Position numbers and translations under genes: made by a program
DNA from: an uncultured Acidobacteriota bacterium
GTDB taxonomy: Bacteria > Acidobacteriota > Terriglobia > Terriglobales > Acidobacteriaceae
Direction: 5' to 3'
DNA: 11,115 nucleotides
Assembly (NCBI GenBank): GCA_903932385.1
Contig: CAIZGA010000226.1
Location: 1-11,115 of the forward strand
In this document: positions 8,064 to 11,115 of the stretch, piece by piece
Layout of the letters: each line of letters begins with the position of its first letter
Numbering within the stretch: position 1 is the stretch's first letter
The notes under the pieces: model-generated
What the model was told of the DNA's origin: nothing
The model's input: the letters and a program-made list of their open reading frames with translations, nothing else
Databases searched by the model: none

Positions 8064-9737
8064 CTACTCCATGACTGGCGGCGGTCTGAGTTGCGCAGCG
8101 AGAAGCTCCGGACTTGCCAGTGTCTTGCTGCCAGCCTCAGTGCCGAGCTTTAGCACGCGTTCGCCACTGGGCCGAACCGAGCGGTCATAGCTGCCCACAG
8201 CATCGTTGTAAGCCGTGTTCGCCCGCTCCAAGCCAGCGCCAATAGTCACAAAATGCTTCGCAAACGTAGCCACGCGAGAAAATAACTCTCCCGCAGCTTC
8301 AGCAATCTGCTTCGCGTTGACGGTCTGCTCGTGCTGTTGCCAGCTGATACTCACCGAGCGCAAAAGCGCAATGAGTGAGGCGGGGGTCGTCAGGAGAATC
8401 CGACGTTGAGCTGCCCAAACAATCATCTCGCTGTCGCCTTCAAGGGCCGCGCTAAACAACGACTCGGCAGGTAAGAATAGGACCACGTGATCGAGTGAAC
8501 GCGGAAACTGACTCGGATAATCACGGTCAGCCAGCGCCTTAATCGTCGCGCGCATCTTGTCAGCGTGGGCCTTCAGCGATTCAGCACGCTTCATTTCATC
8601 AGCCGTGCCCAAGGCATTCAGAAAATCCAAGTCCGGCACCTTTGCGTCCACTATAATGAAGCGTTCGCCGGGAAGGCGCACGATCAGATCGGGCTTCTTA
8701 TCTTCGGATTGAGTCTGCTCCGTGAAATCGCAGTGCGCGCTCATGCCCGCTGCTTCAACCACGCGGCGGAGCGTTTCCTCTCCCCAGCGTCCACGGGCTT
8801 GACTGGAGCTGAGCACCTTCCTCAGCTGCAAAGTCTCAGTGGAGAGCGCCAGGCTTTGTTGCGCGAGGGTCGAAAGGTGCTTCGAAACCTCACCCAGCGT
8901 TGCCGATTGGGTTGTTTCGCTCTGCGCGAGGCGCTGTTGGTAAATCTTCAGTTGCTCTTCCAACGGCTTTACCAAAGTCGCGATTGATTCCTGTCGCTGA
9001 GCGAGATCCCCTTTGGCGCTCTCGTTGAACTTGGCGAGCGTCTCATTCGCCAATCTCAGGAATTCAGGCTGAGATTGCTTGAGGGCCTCGGCGCTAAGTG
9101 CGCTGAATGCTTCTCGCAGGTCCGCCAGTGCCTTTTCGTGGGATTCCTTGAGCGTCCGGTATTGCTCATCATGTGTCCGCTTTTGCTCGGCGTTGCGTTC
9201 GTCTGCCGCCTTGAAGTTCGCCTCGGCGGTAGCCAATGCCGCTGTCGTTATATCCGCCCGCTCACGTAGCGTTCTAATCGCGGCATCGGCGGTCACCAAA
9301 TTCTCATGCAACGCGGCGATAGTCTTTTCCCCCATCTCTTTCAAAACGCGATATTGCTCATCGAACACTTGTTTTTGATCGGTCGCTTGCCGGGTCGCAC
9401 CAAGTCCATTTGCCTCGGCGGTTGCTAGTGCGGCGGTGACAGCGGCAAGTTTCTCGTTCGCCAACCTTAGCTCCGACGCACTTCCAGCGGCTTGTTCGGT
9501 CGCGGCGAGTCGTTGTTGCTCGGCCGCTTGTCTGCTGGCATCCGCCGCAGCTCGGGAGCTTTCAGCTTGAAGCCTCTGCATCCCGCTTTTTTCGATTTCG
9601 CGCCGAAGGGCATCCAGTTGGCTCCTCAGCTCTGCTTCAATCCTCGTATCCGGAGTGATTTTCTTTGCCCCGCGAATCAGCCAGCCAATCACCATTCCGA
9701 GGATAAGACCGAGGACCAGGAACAGAGTAGGATTCAT
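8064..9737 (-). CDS. rmuC: DNA recombination protein RmuC
   Basis: The family is linked to limiting inversion and rearrangement at short inverted repeats, and its core is a predicted PD-(D/E)XK nuclease. Residues 3-22 are a single N-terminal membrane anchor (VLGLILGMVIGWLI), followed by a basic stop-transfer (RGAKK). Residues about 30-250 are a long coiled coil, and residues about 290-530 are the RmuC domain. Recognisable blocks are RGRWGEETL, KPDLIVRLPGE and IIVDAKVPDLDF. D350, D364 and K366 form a plausible metal-binding core. SWQQHEQTVNAKQI and AYNDAVGSYDRSV are also family-typical. Within the coil, two units of about 47 residues (101-147 and 165-211) repeat at a 64-residue offset. At 557 residues it is somewhat longer than many homologues, which the duplication partly explains. 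The ATG at 9737 is kept because the anchor follows at once; no clear Shine-Dalgarno precedes it. The gene is 432 bp from the SIR2-SMC operon and is probably a separate transcription unit. Confidence 0.92.
   Translation of the reverse strand: MNPTLFLVLGLILGMVIGWLIRGAKKITPDTRIEAELRSQLDALRREIEKSGMQRLQAESSRAAADASRQAAEQQRLAATEQAAGSASELRLANEKLAAVTAALATAEANGLGATRQATDQKQVFDEQYRVLKEMGEKTIAALHENLVTADAAIRTLRERADITTAALATAEANFKAADERNAEQKRTHDEQYRTLKESHEKALADLREAFSALSAEALKQSQPEFLRLANETLAKFNESAKGDLAQRQESIATLVKPLEEQLKIYQQRLAQSETTQSATLGEVSKHLSTLAQQSLALSTETLQLRKVLSSSQARGRWGEETLRRVVEAAGMSAHCDFTEQTQSEDKKPDLIVRLPGERFIIVDAKVPDLDFLNALGTADEMKRAESLKAHADKMRATIKALADRDYPSQFPRSLDHVVLFLPAESLFSAALEGDSEMIVWAAQRRILLTTPASLIALLRSVSISWQQHEQTVNAKQIAEAAGELFSRVATFAKHFVTIGAGLERANTAYNDAVGSYDRSVRPSGERVLKLGTEAGSKTLASPELLAAQLRPPPVME
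9105..9437 (-). repeat. Internal tandem duplication in the rmuC coiled coil
   Basis: Two coding units lie at 9437-9297 and 9245-9105 on the - strand, 192 bp apart. Both begin AALATAEAN, carry DEQYR(V/T)LKE at the same offset and end in a similar helix. Nucleotide identity is still visible around the shared start, which suggests a fairly recent in-frame duplication that lengthened the coil. Confidence 0.7.
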
Positions 9738-10048
9738 TTTAGTTTCGAAGGAATATTCAAGTTACCGACGTTGTTTTCGCCCGTGAGACAAACGAACGCC
9801 GATAGTTGCATTTCCGCTTCCCTCAACGCACGGTGGTTGAGTCCTTTAGGTTTTTGAGCTGCATACTGGAAAGCTGGGGGCTGGGCTTGCTCGCCGTCAT
9901 CGTGAAGATGACGAATAGGGGTTTCGAGGAAGCACACGGATCGAAATCAGTTCTAAGACTGAACGCAAGGGCTCTGGCCAGGATACTTCCAACCTTGCGG
10001 CCTTGTGCGAGTCGCCGCGTAATCTATCGGGCTACCAAGAGAGCGTTC
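9738..10048. promoter_or_regulatory. Divergent intergenic region between rmuC and the EVE-like gene
   Basis: About 311 bp between two divergent starts must hold both promoters, but I cannot identify reliable -35/-10 boxes. A + strand frame stays open from a TTG at 9806 into the downstream gene, yet its residues look unstructured and the true start is probably at 10049. A small perfect hairpin (7-bp stem, 5-nt loop) lies at 9895-9913. No T-run follows it on either strand, so it is not an obvious terminator. Confidence 0.35.
9895..9913. repeat. Perfect 7-bp inverted repeat
   Basis: CGTCATC, a GTGAA loop, then GATGACG. It lies in the divergent intergenic region about 135 bp before the likely start of the + strand gene. 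It could be an operator or an RNA hairpin; an arm of this length could also arise by chance. Confidence 0.35.
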
Positions 10049-10912
10049 ATGATGAACACCACCGGCCGCAATCATTACATTATCAAGCATAACCTTGAGG
10101 CGTTGGAGGCGTTGCCAAATTTCATCTGGAATTCCGCCGCGCGGAAAAGCCGACCGCCGCCCTGGTATCAACACGTCAAGAAAGGCGACCGCTGGGTCAG
10201 CTTTGCCTACACAAGCACTGACAGTAGGGAGGAACGCCTCAGCCTCATAACCGGACTCTACGAATGCACCCGAAAGGCCCGCTTCGGGAAGCTCACGCCA
10301 AGGGCCCAAGCTGAGGCGAGGCACAAGGGTGGCGCCTGGCTGATCGAGGGGAAGCCCTTGAATATTCGAATCGATCATCCCATCGCAGTGCCGCCGATCG
10401 ATGTCTTGTTGAAGCGCAGGGCCTTCAACCAGACGACCTTCGTTCCTATCACCGCGCATGAGTTTAAGCACATTAAGAAGTATGTAAGAGACCATCGTTT
10501 CGATCCGGCCACGATACCGCTCTATGGACGGGAGCCTACTTGTGAGCAGGAGGTGTTATCGCTCGTCTCATTTGCCCATAAGCAACTGGGTATCGAACGC
10601 ATCCTCCGGTCCCGCACTCGATTTCCGGATATGCTGGTCAAGCTCCAAGGGAAACGGGAGCCGGTCCATCTGGAATTAGAAGTGTATAGCAAATCGTTCT
10701 TCAACCACGAGCATCACTTGCTGATCGGCCGGAATGGCATGTTTGCGGACAAAGATTCGGCAATCGGCAGAAAGCCCGTGGGAGTCCTTTGCTGGATCGA
10801 CGATGACAAACGTTCGCCTAAGACGCGGACGAAATCTCGAGTGCAAGACTACGTGCAGCGCGTCTTCGAGCTGCAATCCCTCATTCGGGAGAACAAGAAG
10901 ATCCGATGGTAA
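10049..10912 (+). CDS. Conserved-looking protein with EVE/PUA-like N-terminal half and possible nuclease-like C-terminal half
   Basis: I know no gene name for this 287-residue protein. Residues about 36-102 include PPPWYQHVKKGDRWVSFAY, then ITGLYECT and later AWLIEGK. The 'WY..VKKGD' strand followed by a 'v.G...c' strand resembles the EVE/PUA-like fold, which in defence proteins reads modified bases in DNA or RNA. The C-terminal half has RFPDMLV (D194) and HLELEVYS (E209, E211), spaced like the D...(D/E)x core of PD-(D/E)XK nucleases, but with E in place of the expected K two residues later (K215 is nearby). It ends with a GVLCWIDDD strand and a charged helix. Two ATG codons at 10049 and 10052 follow a purine-rich AAGAGAG (10037-10043). 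The frame stays open upstream to a TTG at 9806, but those 81 codons look non-coding. The gene is divergent from rmuC. That it is a real gene is likely; its function is inferred. Confidence 0.6.
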   Translation: MMNTTGRNHYIIKHNLEALEALPNFIWNSAARKSRPPPWYQHVKKGDRWVSFAYTSTDSREERLSLITGLYECTRKARFGKLTPRAQAEARHKGGAWLIEGKPLNIRIDHPIAVPPIDVLLKRRAFNQTTFVPITAHEFKHIKKYVRDHRFDPATIPLYGREPTCEQEVLSLVSFAHKQLGIERILRSRTRFPDMLVKLQGKREPVHLELEVYSKSFFNHEHHLLIGRNGMFADKDSAIGRKPVGVLCWIDDDKRSPKTRTKSRVQDYVQRVFELQSLIRENKKIRW

Positions 10913-11025
10913 TGAGGCGATTCGGCGGTAGGTAGAAACGATCCCGGTAAGAGTTTTCTTGCGGCATTGGCTGAGCCTAGAACCCGTTTCTTGCTCCTCG
11001 GAATTGCTGGTAACGGGGCTCTTTC

Positions 11026-11115
11026 ATGATGAGGACAGGGGCTGGCGGGTGTCGCCGGAGCTTGGCGCGCCGCTCCCTGCGGCGCTTTGCCACGGCGCGC
11101 GCGGCCCCGAACGCC
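11026..11115 (+). other. GC-rich window end with a possible ORF start
   Basis: An ATG pair at 11026 and 11029 opens a frame to the window edge (starting MMRTGAGGCRRS), very rich in R, A and G. The last 85 bases are about 80% G+C by my count, far above the rest of the window. Such composition often gives meaningless open frames, so I do not call a gene. Nothing clear lies between 10913 and 11025. Confidence 0.3.
11067..11085. repeat. Perfect GC-only hairpin
   Basis: GCGCCGC, a TCCCT loop, then GCGGCGC: seven G-C pairs around a 5-nt loop, about 155 bp after the last stop codon. It would be very stable as RNA but has no following T-run. It may be part of an intergenic repeat (REP-like) or lie inside a gene that continues past the window. 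Confidence 0.5.

Noticed and set aside
7785..8153. 122-codon + strand open frame
   Set aside because: It runs into the conserved 3' end of rmuC on the other strand, has an arginine-rich random composition and no recognisable motif.
9738..9805. sigma70-like promoter for rmuC
   Set aside because: TTGTCT and TAACTT can be picked out, but the 21-nt spacing is wrong and no better pair is present.
9806..10048. N-terminal extension of the + strand gene to a TTG at 9806
   Set aside because: The 81 extra codons lack protein-like structure, span a hairpin and the rmuC promoter area, and precede a better double ATG with a purine-rich site at 10037-10043.
10913..10980. Intrinsic terminator after the last + strand gene
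   Set aside because: The TTTT near 10955 is not preceded by a stable stem.

Overview
The window looks like an accessory (defence-island) stretch of a bacterial chromosome with mid-range GC. No rRNA, tRNA or taxonomic marker is present. Weak or absent Shine-Dalgarno sequences before most starts and the general flavour of the proteins would suit a Verrucomicrobiota-type bacterium, but this is a guess. I see no insertion sequence, integrase, CRISPR array or tRNA.

Left part (1-2394, + strand): the last 23 codons of an upstream gene whose tail resembles the C-terminus of Mod-type adenine DNA methyltransferases. It is followed 40 bp later by a 759-residue protein with an Mrr-like restriction-endonuclease domain fused to a STAND-type P-loop NTPase. 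This pair could be a modification gene with a nuclease 'guard'.

Centre (2421-7631, - strand, convergent with the left part and 26 bp from it): a tight three-gene operon, read right to left. It encodes a 229-residue protein of unknown family, a 540-residue SIR2-like (probable NAD-cleaving) protein, and a 955-residue SMC/Rad50-like ATPase with a CxxC hook. A small partner, an effector and an SMC ATPase are the parts of Lamassu / ABC-three-component anti-phage systems, here with a SIR2 effector. The ATPase carries an unusual N-terminal extension of about 245 residues. I infer that the ATPase senses aberrant or phage DNA and releases the SIR2 enzyme to deplete NAD+.

Right part: a 432-bp gene-poor gap (7632-8063) holds stop-interrupted, coding-like stretches. 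Next are rmuC on the - strand (8064-9737) and, divergently, a + strand gene (about 10049-10912). That gene encodes a protein with an EVE/PUA-like N-terminal half and a possible nuclease-like C-terminal half. The window ends in an extremely GC-rich segment with a perfect 7-bp hairpin.

Main interest: two different predicted nucleic-acid-sensing defence modules tail to tail, the SIR2-SMC operon with an unexplained third gene and an extended ATPase, and a further possible nuclease gene beside rmuC.
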